Positions 49,181 to 62,099 of a DNA stretch of 64,000 bases are shown piece by piece. The stretch's first letter is position 1; each line of letters starts with the position of its first letter. The notes below the pieces were generated by a model that ran no database searches, had not been told where the DNA came from, and saw only the letters and a program-made list of their open reading frames with translations. The stretch spans positions 379,755-443,754 of the forward strand of contig VYZB01000118.1 of the NCBI GenBank assembly GCA_013397455.1. Direction: 5' to 3'. The translations under genes and the position numbers were made by a program. Origin of the DNA: Crotophaga sulcirostris (lineage: Eukaryota > Chordata > Aves > Cuculiformes > Crotophagidae).

Positions 49181-52100
49181 ATTCAGTTATTATATTCTCC
49201 TTGAATCTTACCTTTTCAAAATTATTATAATTCTTGTAGTTGTTGTTTCTGTTATTATTTTGCATTGTAAGTCAGGTAGATCCATTGGAAAATTTTTATT
49301 TTAAATGTAGTATTTATCCAGAGAGTCCTCATTTTATGCATTTTGTGTAGAAATGTACTTAGGTGATAAGGAATAGTCATCATTTATTTCTTCAGTCACG
49401 CTTGTTTTTCTTTCTTCCTTATCTTTATTCTTGTTTGATATTTCTAGCCCTTTATCTTTTAGTATTCTGGAAGTTGCATGCATTACTAACATAGTAACTC
49501 CAAATATTTCACTGTTATTTTTCATGGCTGTCTTTCTTTTATCAGATAGAGTGCAAGTGAAGAGTGAGGTTCCCTGAGAGTAACAAGGGCTAAAGATATA
49601 TGTCCCTTCCTTTACTTTCACCAGTGGAAAACTGTCCTTCATTAGAACTTCACTAACGAACTTCTTTCTGAAAACCTTTCTTTGTTTCAGTGGGATCAGA
49701 AACCAACATGGAACCTTTTTTTTCCTCATAGGATATTGTCACAATAGTTAGCAGTTCATTACCGCTGGAACGATAATTTGAGTATTTTAAATATTAATAT
49801 GTTTTGAGATTTCCATTGCATTGCACTTCACTAGAATGAAGTTATTCTTATAACGTTCTTTATGTCCCAAAGAGGTGCACAGCTACTGCAAACATCAGGG
49901 TGAAAGCAATCAGCATCAACTGAGACAGTGTGATCAGTGCATCTAGCAGGAGAAACATCATAATAGGGCTGGGGAGCCAGTGTTTTACTGGAAATTTTAT
50001 CGTTCAAGTCAAGATGATTTTACTGTTGGGTGCAGATAAATCCAGAAAGTTTTATCAAATAAGATATACAATCACTGGTTTGAGGCCATTCTTTAAAAGA
50101 CAAATTCAGTAGACATATGAAAGTTTATTGTTATTTCTTAACAACCTTTTTCCTTTGTTTCTTGCTTGGTGTAAGTTACCTTTCTAAAAAAATATTGCAC
50201 ATAGCACAGTCAATCTGTTAATGAAAACTAACAATGTATTTTCCCCAAGAGTACCTACTAACGTAAAAGTTGCAATTCATGATTTTTTAGGTTGTGGCCA
50301 TGCTCACAGCAGAATTTGTACATTATCCTACAAGGTCAGACCAACCTAGTTAATAACATATCTTCAAAAATGTGGAAGACAGTATTCCTTTCCTGTGAAG
50401 GAAATGATTTATGGCTGCTATTTACCACAAAATACTTCCCTGTAAACCAGGGTTTAAAACTTCTACATATTTTCATTAAGAAAAAAAAAACTGTTGTCTT
50501 ATGGAGGAATCAAAAAAAAATGCATATGGAATGAAAAGCTCACAGAGATTCAAAAGGTTTAGAGCACAAAGAATTGGATGAGTCATATTTTTAGGTGACC
50601 AAGATTAGAAATTTCAAATGCTTCTAAAAGTAAGTGTTTCTTCCTTCTAGAAACTAAAGGTTAGCTGTCTAGAAGCAGAGGCAACAAAAACTAATCATTT
50701 TTAATGTCTTGCCATTTTTTCTTTTGTGATTCTTTCTGTCTTTTTGCTTTCCTTCATGTCTGTTTTCATTTTTTTCCCATTAGGCAAAGGTCATCATGAT
50801 CCAACTGACAATATTTCATGGAAAAAGTTGCAAGTCAGTTGCAATAATCAATTCTACTTTTTCTTTAAAAGTATATTCATTTGCTTTGACATCTGAATGA
50901 TAAGATGAAATTAAGTTGGACAAACGTAGATGCTCTATATACAAAATTTATATTGAGAACATTAAGATGAGAAGACATGAGTTGTTCTTGAGATCTGTTA
51001 CACCCTCTGATATGTCAAAAAAAGTCAAGCCATAGCTTCTGAGTGACACATAATAGAGGTAATTATACACCGAGTTTTAAATAGGCTTATATGGATAAGA
51101 ATTTAATAAATGTAAAATCCACCAAGGTGATAAATTGAGAAAGTTTCGTAGGGGCAGATTTCCTCTTTGATCTGCAAACACAAAATCAAAATGAGAACAT
51201 TAGGAAGCATAGCTTTCAAGTAAATTGCTTCTCTGATAGCAGGTCTGTACATAGACTTAGTAGGGAAAAAGATAAATTAAGTATTAAGGCAAATGCTTTC
51301 TTCTTGAATATTTATATGGCTTATTTTATTATTCTCCTGTCACTGCTGGTGTCAGAGAATCAGACAATTCAGAATCCTGTAATGTTTGTCTTATAAAATA
51401 GAGGTCATTTTCTCTAAAAGCTAGCTGCCCAAAAATGCCAAAGCAATACAGTCAGACCTTTTTTTACTGATCACTGCAATAGAGATTATTCAGCCATTTT
51501 GACCAAAACAGGTTTCCTGCAAGTGGCAGTTTGTATTTTTGTTCTAAACTTTACTTTTTATCCCTTTGTTTTGAGAAGCAGCTATTGTGTCTGGTTCTTG
51601 AACTCAGAAATAAAAGTAAAGGAATGATATTCATAGACCCTTACTTTGCTTTTATCTGTCCTTTGCTGAGGTAGATTCTTGATATACTACACAAAAATGC
51701 CAGATAGTGCAAAGAGAAGATTGCATTCATTTGCCAACCTCAACATTACAATTCCAACAATACATCACCTAATTTGTTTTTTTTAAACAAAATTTGTCTA
51801 ATGTGTCCATTTCTGCAGTATAAGCTGATATGTGCAGATCATGTAATGCTCAAGAATATTTTGTTAAAGTATCACAGAATCAACAACCATGTTTTGTTGC
51901 CCATCTGGCATTGACCTTTTGAGAAGGTTTTAATTGTTGTAGGCAAGAGCTTACACTTTGTGTTTTCAATCCATCACTATTCATAGATTTTCTGTTAGGC
52001 CAAGCTCTGTGCAATGCCTTCTGAACCTTGGCAAAATCATCTTATGTGCGAGATATGGCTGCATAACTAGTCCCTATGCTTGTAATAGACTCTTGCCACA

Positions 52101-54729
52101 GATTCTCTGGTTCCTGTATCTCTGTCCTGCTCCCTGTTTTTTTATTACAGCTCTCCATGACATACTCGCAGATGTATATGTTCAGTAGCTCTAGGGAAGA
52201 AGCATCCCCTAAGAACAACAGATTCTACCTGTCTCTGTGTATAAAAGCCAAAATGATGCAAATACAATACTCTGCATGACATCCAGTCCTAGTCTTTATA
52301 ACAGAGTATGCTGTAACCATGTATACTATAGTGCAAAGAAATAATAAGCATGTCACAAAAACTTTAATGTTTTAGCCTCACAAAAGCTTTTGTCAAAGTC
52401 CTAATGAACATTTGTACACTGAGTAAGGCATTTTAGAATTTTAAGCAAGTGACTGGGATGCAAAAGAACTTTGGAGTAGAGCATATTTCTTTGTCCACAA
52501 CAAACTTTATTATTTCCAAAACAAATTGAGAGATATAGAGTCATCAAGATAATACATTGTGCTCCGTGAATATCACCAGATGATAAAGTTCAGGACATCT
52601 CTACTGAACTTTAAAGGTAATACAATTTGGTAGTGTGCTATTCTACCCAGAAAGAGAGCTATAAGTACAATGAAAAAAAAAAAACAAACAACAAAAAGCA
52701 CAAGGAAAGAATAGTTACAATCGGTGTTATTTAAACACTGGAGAAAACTATAGCCACTGTTTTTCCACATCCATATTGGATAGTGTCTTGCACTGTATTC
52801 AATGAAGTACAGACATTTGACTTTAATTAAAGTCAAATTAAATGTGTATCCTGGCCTGAAATTGCCAGGTATGTATGTGTTGCTCCTCACTTATTTGGAT
52901 ATACTTAACATAAAATCGAAAATGTTAATTCTTGAATAATCATATCTATATTACAACAGAATATAGATATCTAGTCTTTGTAAGATGCAAAATGTATATT
53001 AGAACTAAGCCATGGATATTTACCTGCTTCATAAAGAGACTGCATGACCGTTTTTAACCATTTTCAGTAGCAGGGATGAGAAGAACTTCATGTCACAACA
53101 CAGTTTGAAATACCAAGTGTAACTCCTGCAGTCAATGACCCAATTTTTTCAGGCTGAATTTGGCATACAAGAGCTTTCTGATTTTCAGTGGGCAAGGAAG
53201 AAGTGTTTAATCATCATGAAAGAGTAAGATTTCCAGTTCTGGTTTGATTAGATTATCAAGAGATCCCTTAGGATTTAGGTTTATATGAGAACACCTTGGG
53301 TTTTAGCTTAGAAATTATTCTGAAAACAAATTATTCCTACTGGTGCATTTGATTCAGTGATAATTCAAGACCATTAATTTCTGATGAAAGAATCAGAATC
53401 AATAAAAACCCAAAGCTTTCAGAAGTGTAATTAGTTTGATTCTTGCCTCTCCTTTTGGAAGTATCTTTTCACATATTGATTCCAAAACAATTTGTTATAT
53501 TTTCATTGTTTTATTTCTTGACCATATTCAGTTTTATTTTTTCATTTTTTTTTGTTAACATCAGAAAGGTAAGCAAGTTGACATTACAAAACTCTAGATC
53601 TGAAATCTCAGGCAGAACTGGAAAGAAATTCTCCTAACAATCTCCCAAGAGATACTTTTGATTAATTTAAAGGTATCTTAAGTGTCTATGAAATGGGTAT
53701 TTGGTTGTATCATGACAGCAGCAATTGTGAAGATACCATTTGTATCCCACTGGGCATTCATAGGTCTGCTGAGACTTATGTTAAATCAGCATTTGGTATG
53801 ATTTTTGTAGCTTGCAACTCAGATAAGTTTTAGGAGAAATACTGACTGAGAGGTAAATGGTTGATTGTTATAAGGAAGGAATATTTCCTTTGTTGATTAC
53901 TACAAATCTTCCATTAATATTTTACAAATTATATTGGAATAAAGTTTTTACAGTGGAACATGAAATAATTTATTTATATTATCTTCACTAGAAATGAATG
54001 TTCAAGTAAATGCATAGTAAAGTGAATTTAAGCCTTGTACACAAAATATTCACTTCCATGTCCTTTATGTGTTGTTAATTTTAAGATTTTTTACATTATT
54101 AAGATTTTTTGCATACAGGAAATAGTAAATTATTACTCAGCAAAAGTGAGATATTTTCGAATATTGTCCAGCCACAGACTTCCTTTAATTTTAGTTTTTC
54201 TAGTACTTGTGGCTTATAAAAACTTCACTTTTCTAACTAGAACAGATTGCGCTTCTTAAAAACTCTTAATAGTCTTGATATAATTAAGAATTCTTAATTC
54301 TACCAGTTTTCACTCCAAAAGATTTATGGTTGTGTGTTTCCTGCAAACTGTGTTCTTATAATTTTATTTTTCTTGTCTAGACCAGGTGCTCATCATCTCA
54401 GTATTGAAGTAAGAAGTGTAAATATTCATGAAAAAATTGACAGTGTATTAAGCTATTTTGAGTGTTGTTTCTTGCTTGTTTGTGTTTTTTTAAATCATAG
54501 AATATCATTTTATTAGGTCAGATGTTAAATAACTTAGAAGAAATTGTATCATTTTACTGGTGCTCTTCAGCAAGCAGCAAAGTGATTACTTTGTCCAATA
54601 AATATCTGCACTTTAGTTTCTCAGACTGTAGACTTAATAAGCAGGTAATTTTAAGAGTTTTAAAGGAACTAAATTCAGAGACAACCATTTAGTTCTTGAT
54701 TCTGTGAAGCAATGAGTAGTGTGGTCCAG
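49181..54729. other. Gene-free AT-rich interval
   Basis: No gene or clear repeat. A lysine-rich 131-codon minus-strand frame (49334-49729) and a 105-codon minus-strand frame (52573-52890) have no recognisable domain. An 'atcacagaatcaac' at 51871 resembles a CR1 tail, but nothing CR1-like follows. Confidence 0.55.
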
Positions 54730-54790
54730 TCAAGTGAATCCCAAAGAATTCTTTTGTTTAAGTGCTTAAGTATTTAAGTGCACTTAAGTG
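54730..54790. promoter_or_regulatory. Cluster of four NKX2-type T(C/T)AAGTG sites with palindrome
   Basis: TCAAGTG lies at 54730-54736. TTAAGTG lies at 54758-54764, 54774-54780 and 54784-54790. The 14-mer TTAAGTGCACTTAA at 54774-54787 is a perfect palindrome and adds one reverse-strand site. NK-2 class homeodomain proteins bind T(C/T)AAGTG. Whether this cluster is a regulatory element is inference: the motif is short and the region is AT-rich. Confidence 0.3.
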
Positions 54791-57700
54791 CTTTACTGGA
54801 GAAGAGAAAGAATGTGCAGTAGTTTGTAGGGTTGAGTCTCTAATGGGTAATTCCAGATAAATTAATTCATGAATGAGAGCTGGGCAGATTATTTTCTTGA
54901 TCGTAAGTGTTTATTTTCTGTTGCTCCATTTCCCTCTTCTCTTAGAGGAGTGCTGAGTAGATTTACTTGGAGCTTCTCTTTAAAATACTAAGTTGTGGTT
55001 GAGCAATTGTGCAGTGCACTTCCTCAAAGCTCACAATCACTATTTCTATGTACAGCACTTGTCTAGAGCATTTGCAATTCAATTTATCTTAGCCTAAGCC
55101 TTACTACCAAAAGTTTTTTTCAAATCGTTTGTGATTCAGATAAGCATACCACTATTTACCTGAGAATGGATTTAGGTTTTAATTATTTTCCACAATTCCA
55201 AGGATTTTATACTGTGATCTTAAGAGCTAGAGGGTAGTTCCGGAGTTTTATTACAAGTGGCTCAAAGATGAGAGAATATGGAATCAGTCTCATAATATTT
55301 AGCCTAATGATATATAATTAATTAATTTAATCTAGTAGTTCATCATAATGGAAAGTCCCTGTAATATAAGAAAAGTAATTTATTAATCTTTTCATGTACC
55401 AGTAAAGAGACTGGGATATATAACTTCTCTTCAACCAGAAAGCAAGGGTCCAGTCTGATAGCAACTTGCTTTTCATTGACATGTGTCTACATAAGTGTTG
55501 AGCAACCATTTGAGAATGCCTGTCATCTGTCCATAAAGCAGGAAAAGTCTTTGTTTAATTTACATTTAAAGACAGTCTCAATCTCCGTGTGCTCACATGA
55601 GCTCTGTGGATGAAATAGGAGGTGATGAAAAAAATACCGTATATTGTGAAGAATTACTGCTAAAATGTAAATGCCTCTGTATCTGAAGATGGCTCTCTGG
55701 TACTCAACACTCTGCTATCTATTTTGACGTGTGTGTAAATTCAGTTTTTTCTAGGTATCATGCTTTCCTGAGCATAAGGATGAGAAATAACGTTTATGAA
55801 GCTAGATAAACTAAACTATTAAAACAGAATAATGTGGGGAGATTGGCTTCTCAAGCTGTCTCAGTGTTAGTGAGTTCTTTGTGTGAAATGTATTTGGTCT
55901 AAAACCAACTTGTTACCGAAAACTTCCTGGCTAATTCAGTTGCTAAAAAACTTGGTTATTTTTGGCCAGAACACAATCATTTACAAAGAAAAACACAGTG
56001 TATTTAACACCTTCAGATAGCTGCAGCTATCTAAGTACAGCCATTTTACATTTGGAAATAGAGGTGGAGCAAATTGCACACGGGATTAGATCTGTGTTTT
56101 CTTAAATGGTTTTCAGCAAAAACAATGTTCTCATGATAAAATTCCTGTTCTGAAGCTCTGTGTTGTTCTGTTGAATTTCCTGTCACATCAGCCATGCACC
56201 ATCACGTTACAGAAGGCACCGTTACACCTCTTGATGGGTGTAGCCAGATTTGCTATGTAATATCATGATGTTTCAACCAAGGAAATTTAAGAAGAATCTG
56301 TCTTTCTTACCAAGAAACAAGTAAAAGGTATATATTCACATTCAACTTATACATTTCACAACCCCTGAAAACAAAAGCAACAAGAAATGCCCGTTACAAT
56401 GGAATTGCTTTTTTATCGCAATCGCTTACAGCAAAACAGAAGGTTTGTTTTTAAAAATGCCTATTGCCCAAATTAATTCATACATCCCTTCCTTTCTCTT
56501 TCCTTTTTCTCCTTTTCCTTTATTCCACTCCTCAGCTTTCTCTGCCAGCTCCTTTCACATTGGCACCATCATTACAGAATGTAAAGATTATTTAGTGAAT
56601 TTACTAGAAAGAGAAGACGGAGGCATGTCCTTTCCCTCATGTAGGTCTCTGTCTTTAGAGAAATATTCAGTACTGTGCTAGAAATCCTCTAAACCAAGGG
56701 CAGTGAGAGGTGTGCCAGGCTGCATTTTTCTTGCTCAAGTTAGAGGTTAAGTGTGCATTGGAATATCAACAGAAACAAGTAGATGCTGTTTTTCAAAAGC
56801 TGATGTTTCCAATACTGTGAACAGAGATGTCTCATCCCCGTGCACGTCGCTTCTACAGACAGAGAAGCCCAGATCTGCCTTCTCTCTATCCTCAAGGTGC
56901 TGCAGCTCTTGGGTTGATGCAGTTCATGTTGTACATCATTTCATATCCTTGACCATGTGACTGATTGTGTTGACCCCTGCTGTGATATGAATTTCTGGAA
57001 TGCTGATTTTTTAAAAAAAAGATAAATAATGGATCCTGAATGCTTTATTGGAGGGCTCTGATATTCAGATGGCACTGAATACTCACACACTTCACCAATT
57101 CATATATTCTGAGCACAACAGGCAAGTAACCAAAGTTCACAGTCACATCAGCAAATTTCCATGGGTATTTTTGTTGTTGCTAAAAACAATTTTGTATTTG
57201 ACTCTTTATAACCCTGCTGAAATTCTTCCTTTTCCTGTCTCCTAAGCAACATGAACAAATGGATTTGATTTTCTATTTTTTTTTCAGTTGTGACAATCTA
57301 AATTAGATGTATGTTAGGTTTCTTGGAATAAAAAGTATCTGATCATCATCTAGTCAAAGATTAGAACAGCAATTTGTAAAAGAAGCTGAAATTGTAATTT
57401 AAATTTCCTTAAATTGTAATGCTTAGCATCCCAATTCTCAAATTCTTCTTTGCAAATTTAAATAGATTTTCTTATCCAGTATAAATTGTTAACTTAATCA
57501 CCTTAATTCGCTAGAATTGAAATATAACTTACATTCCCTGTAAAAGTCAGTTTTTATTTTTACTGAGGAAATATTCTTTCTGACAAAATAAATTCCATCT
57601 AACCCATAAGCATTACCATGTTGCACTGGAGGATCATTATAAAGATGGACAATCATTCATTCTCTTTGCTAGAGGAAAGGTGCAACACAATGATACCGTG

Positions 57701-58009
57701 AAAGCTGATAATCCACTCATGTTTACACTTTAGATATTTCCCACAGAGCACTCTGGAACAAGGGACACAGATGATGATTTGACAAATGCTGGCCTTTCAT
57801 ACAAATTCCCTGGATGCATTTGGACCAATATATCAGAGAATTCTACTCCTGCTATTCATTTCAGTAATTATATTTGGAGAGAGCAATACCGCATGCATGT
57901 TTATGGTAATCACTATTAACCCAAAAGGTGATCTTTTTCCTTTGTCTCTCCTGTTTCTCTGTTCCCACTTGACTCTGCTGCATACTGCCACAGCATCTGC
58001 TAATATATG
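54791..58009. other. Gene-free AT-rich interval
   Basis: No gene, RNA or repeat family was recognised. Frames are under 80 codons. A pyrimidine-rich tract lies at 56485-56560. Confidence 0.55.
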
Positions 58010-58034
58010 AATAAATAAATAAATAAATAAATAA
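58010..58034. repeat. (AAAT)n microsatellite
   Basis: About six AAAT units in perfect succession. Confidence 0.93.
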
Positions 58035-60604
58035 TCCGAATTACCCAAGTTGGCCACCTAACAGAACAAATTCCCTTGTGTTTTCCTGATTTCACAGACA
58101 AAAATAAAAAATGTAGTCGAAATTTAGAGAAGAAAAGAAAGGGGATAAAACAATGAACTAAAGATGAAATGAGAGAGAGAAATACATACATACAAGATTT
58201 TCACAGGGAATTTTGAAACAAAAGCTAATTTTTAAAAGCTGAAAAATAAAATCCATGATGTTAAGCCATAAAATTTAATTAAATGGACTTTTAGGGAAAG
58301 AATTGTGCAGAAATATGAGATACTAGAATATAAAGGAAAAGTATAGATAGTACTTCATATATTTAAGTGCTTCGCATCTTTATTTTCATTAGTGGCAGAA
58401 AAGCTATTAAAATATTGCATAGCCTTGGGACTGAATCTGGTGCAGAAATACATCTTAAGCTCTTTTCACATTCGCATGGCATAAACATATGTATATATGT
58501 GTAAAGTATATCTAGATCTTTCCCAAACACATAATATTTTATCATGAATGCTAATGTATGTTTTTCTTCCTTCCCTACCTATTTTATGTCTAAATATGTT
58601 GATGATCTGACTCCTAGTTTAAGTTCTCCTTCAGGAAAACCTAACATTCACTTACCAAAAATTTTGTCTGAAAGAGGTTTCAAACATCACGTAATATTTT
58701 TTAATCTGATTAAGAATTTCCACATTTACCATGTATTTTATATGGTTATCTATCTAGCACATTTTAATTTCATTAGTTATAATATTAGGTATCATATATA
58801 ATATATAAAATTAAGACACACAAATATGTATTTATGTGCACATCATATATGGTATAGTGCATTGGTACCACAAAATAAGCAAACCCTTTTCCAGTATTTA
58901 ATGTTTTCACTTGCATATAACCTTATGATACAAGTGCTATTTTCACTTCCACTTCCACATAAAGGGCACCATCAAAATACTTCCCTTCTGAACTAAAGTA
59001 TGCCTAAGTATAAAATGTTATTTATCCCTCTCATCAGTTTGGATTGTATTTTCCATCCTAATCTGCTAGCAGTTGAACAATTGATCGCTGTTGCAAAATG
59101 AGCAATTGATCTTAGTGAATTAGAATTCAACATTGAGCCAGTTTTGCATATGCCACGGAATATGCATCAGAGAGTACTGGCTATCACTCCATACTGACTT
59201 TTGTCATGTTCAGACCCTTTAGCTAAAGAGAAAATGTTACATATTTTTCTAACAACCCCTTGACTCATCCATTTACTTATAAACAATGTGGTGTTAAATA
59301 ATGGAGGGAAAAACCTCCAGTAAAATGTGTATTTTTGCTGTCAATATCTCAGGTAGTATAACTATCCCTGTAGTCAGTTGTTGTTTTCATTAGATGAGAT
59401 TCTTGACATTTTAAGTTCTACAGAGGAAATTTCACAGTCTATTATCTTTATTAGGACCTGGAAACCATGAACCTGTTTAAAAATCTTTTCTCTTTTTTTT
59501 TGGCTGGATTTAAAAGAACTGAACAGGAAAATGACCAGCTGCTTAGATTACCACTCCAATCCTCTCATGAATTTTTAAAGGTAGGGATTTTCCGAGAACC
59601 AACATCAAATAAAGGATCAGATGCCTTCTATTACTGAATACAAATGTGTTGTTCAAAATCCCTAGAAATTATAGTCTTTGAGAACCATCTGGATCCACAT
59701 GTTATGCAGAAGAGGAGAAACACAAAAGAAGTACTGATTAATTTTAATGTAGGATGAAAAGACTTGCAATTAAAAACAGTTTTATTTAGTTAGTCTTGTT
59801 TCTAGATGAAACCTTCAAGACTAGTGTCACGGCATAGACTTCTCCAAAGTAGATATTCTTCCTCATTTTGAAAACTTATTTGATATATTGATAAAAAGAG
59901 TAAGCTTACAGATATGACACATTTATTTCATGAACATCCCTTCTCAACATCACGCTACATTAGTGCTGTCTTTCTTTCCATTAATTTTTTTCCCTTTTTT
60001 GGCTTCATATACGTATATATGTATATCTCCTGTTTAAGGCAGTTTAAAAAAAAATTTGTCTTTTGTCATGAAAAGTAGAGCAAGATGTTTTTGTTAGCAT
60101 TTGTTCAATAAACTTTCACCTATAAATTAAGAGCTTTAATTTTGATCTGTGTTGCTAGTAAATGAAACAGTTGTTTGTTTATCTGAAATGAGCTGACAAC
60201 ACAGACATCTACATTTTTAGACATATGCAGCGGTTCTTTTTCCTGTGAGTACAGACAAGTGAAAGGGGACAAGTTCTCTTAAGATGTTATCTACCATTCA
60301 TCCGTTGCCTTTCAAGGGTCATAAATTGTCACACTTTCTCTCTGATCATTTGGACAGAAGATTTAAATGATGGACAGCTTTACCTGAATGAACTGAATAC
60401 AATCAGAGTAAAGTGATAGCATGTGACCATATAACTAAATAGTGCATAGACTTAGTACTACTTTCTGCATGGAAATTATTTTCTCCAAAAATTACTTGCC
60501 AGCCAGTAAGAGGGCTTGTTGTGGTTTGAGCTAAGGTAGAAATCAGTTTTCTGACTTCAACTAAGTATCGTCTAAGTAACTTCATTTTCTGAAAGTTAAC
60601 TGCA
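58035..60604. other. Gene-free AT-rich interval
   Basis: No repeat family was recognised. A 56-codon frame with a GTAGGG donor-like site lies at 59467-59637. Confidence 0.55.
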
Positions 60605-60793
60605 TGTTTTTCGCTCAGTGTTTCTGTCTAGAAGTGATAACATGTGGCATTGGTATGCAGGAATGCCAATGCTCATACTTATTCCTGTAGTAACCAAGGC
60701 CATCCTCGAACTGGTGGAGTGCTGTAAGGGAGAAGCAGACCGGGTAGATGACCCCAAATTGACCAACAGAGTATTCCATCCTATATTTATCGG

Positions 60794-60800
60794 TATAAAA
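60794..60800 (+). promoter_or_regulatory. TATA box of solo LTR
   Basis: TATAAAA in 'cggtataaaactgacagacc', about 190 bp into the LTR, as expected for a retroviral core promoter. Activity is not implied. Confidence 0.6.
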
Positions 60801-61037
60801 CTGACAGACCAAGAGGGTCTCTCTCCTCTACTTCGATGGCTGAGGTCCAGTGAGGACTTTGTCTGTCTGTTTGCCCCTGATCCTGGATCTGTGTGTTCTG
60901 AATCCAGTTCTTGAGCCCAGTTCCCTCCTAGCCTTGGATGCTATGCCTCATGTCTGCTCTGCAGCATTTGTGGTGACGTATAGTCATCGAGGGGTGGAGT
61001 GGGGCGCAATTATTTCTGATTATTTTCTTATTATTTC

Positions 61038-61039
<2 letters not shown>

Positions 61040-61086
<47 letters not shown>
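61040..61086. repeat. (ATT)n microsatellite inside LTR
   Basis: About fifteen ATT units just upstream of the LTR poly(A) signal. The tract is part of this LTR type and appears expanded here. Confidence 0.95.
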
Positions 61087-61087
<1 letters not shown>

Positions 61088-61088
61088 C

Positions 61089-61094
61089 ATTAAA
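61089..61094 (+). terminator. LTR polyadenylation signal
   Basis: ATTAAA followed within about 50 bases by a T/G-rich stretch, in the position where this LTR class carries its poly(A) signal. Confidence 0.6.
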
Positions 61095-61246
61095 GCTGTA
61101 GTTTTAGTTTCCAACCTGCAAGTCTTTTCCTTTCATTTTCCTTTCCCCGGGGGGCGGTGTGTGTGTGTGTGTGAGGGAGGGAATCAGGAGCCCAACTGCT
61201 CAGTTTTAGCTGTCAAAATTGGCTGTGCCAGACCTAAACTGCGACA

Positions 61247-62099
61247 GGGCTACACTTGCTTTCAGTGTGGTATTTTCATTGTGTATAGAAACACACTAAT
61301 TAGAAGACTCTTTTTTTGATGCTTACTCTAAAATGGAGAAAGCAAATGACATATGCACAGATTTCCTATTTCAGATATAAATGAAAACAGATAGATGAAC
61401 TATATGAGAAAAAAAAGGAGAGTAACTTCAAAAATGAGAAAATCTAAAAGTATGAACTAGGTTTTGGAAAGCTACCTAGTTTGAAGCTAGTCTGTTAGGC
61501 AATAAAGAGCAGTCAATAACACTGAAAGACTGTTAAAAAAGAATAAAAAATATCAGTAAGAAGGAGAGATACAGAAAAACAGGAATAGAGAGGATCATAG
61601 GCATTTCTATTCTCATTCTGTTTTCCACCACACAGAGTATGTTGCATGTTACAGATACATATATCAATCCCAAAAGGTGCCGATCTATTCTTAAAAATAT
61701 ATAATGTTGAAGACTTTACAAGCTCTTCAGGCAAACTGCCTTTGTACTTCATTATCCATTATGGCTAGATTTTTTTTTGTTTTAATATCTATCCTAAATT
61801 GTTGTTGCTATAATAAAAGTCCATTATTCACAGTCCTATCCATCCATGCATGGAGAACAGATTTTTTTCTTTATAACTGTACCAATCTTTCAAAATCCTG
61901 TTAGGCACATTGTCTGCTGGGAGTTATTAAATACATGAAAACTACCTCCAGTTCAGGAAGTCTGTCAGCTGAAAATAGATAAAGGTTGAGAAGGTTTTGG
62001 ATGTATCATCTTTTCTTGTACTTACTTTCTTTGAGCTTCTGTTTATAACCATTGCTAGAAACATGATAACAGGCAAGGTGGACCTTTGAGATGATTTAT
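61247..62099. other. Gene-free AT-rich interval
   Basis: Nothing was recognised between the solo LTR and the ancient CR1 relic. The reading frames are under 90 codons. Confidence 0.55.

Larger units (their letters stand above)
60605..61246 (+). mobile_element. Nearly full-length solo ERV LTR
   Basis: The element runs from TGTTTTTCGC (60605) to CTGCGACA (ends 61246), so it has the TG...CA ends of an LTR. It carries a TATA box (TATAAAA, 60794-60800) after 'gagtattccatcctat'. The predicted transcript start would fall in or near 'gggtctctctcctctact'. It then has a (ATT)n tract and a poly(A) signal ATTAAA at 61089-61094, followed by a T/G-rich block with (GT)n at 61157-61172. This U3-R-U5 layout and specific blocks ('ggtggagtgctgtaaggga', 'tccttgatgctatgcctc'-like wording near 60936) match an avian LTR I recall. 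No internal sequence or second LTR flanks it. I could not find a clear target duplication. Confidence 0.82.

Noticed and set aside
51870..51960. 'atcacagaatcaac' as a CR1 3' tail
   Set aside because: The following bases do not continue into the CR1 3' block seen at 38490, 39500 or 26200.
58363..58545. Alternating 'atatgtatatatgtg' tract as a regulatory element
   Set aside because: A short imperfect TA/TG tract, common in AT-rich DNA.
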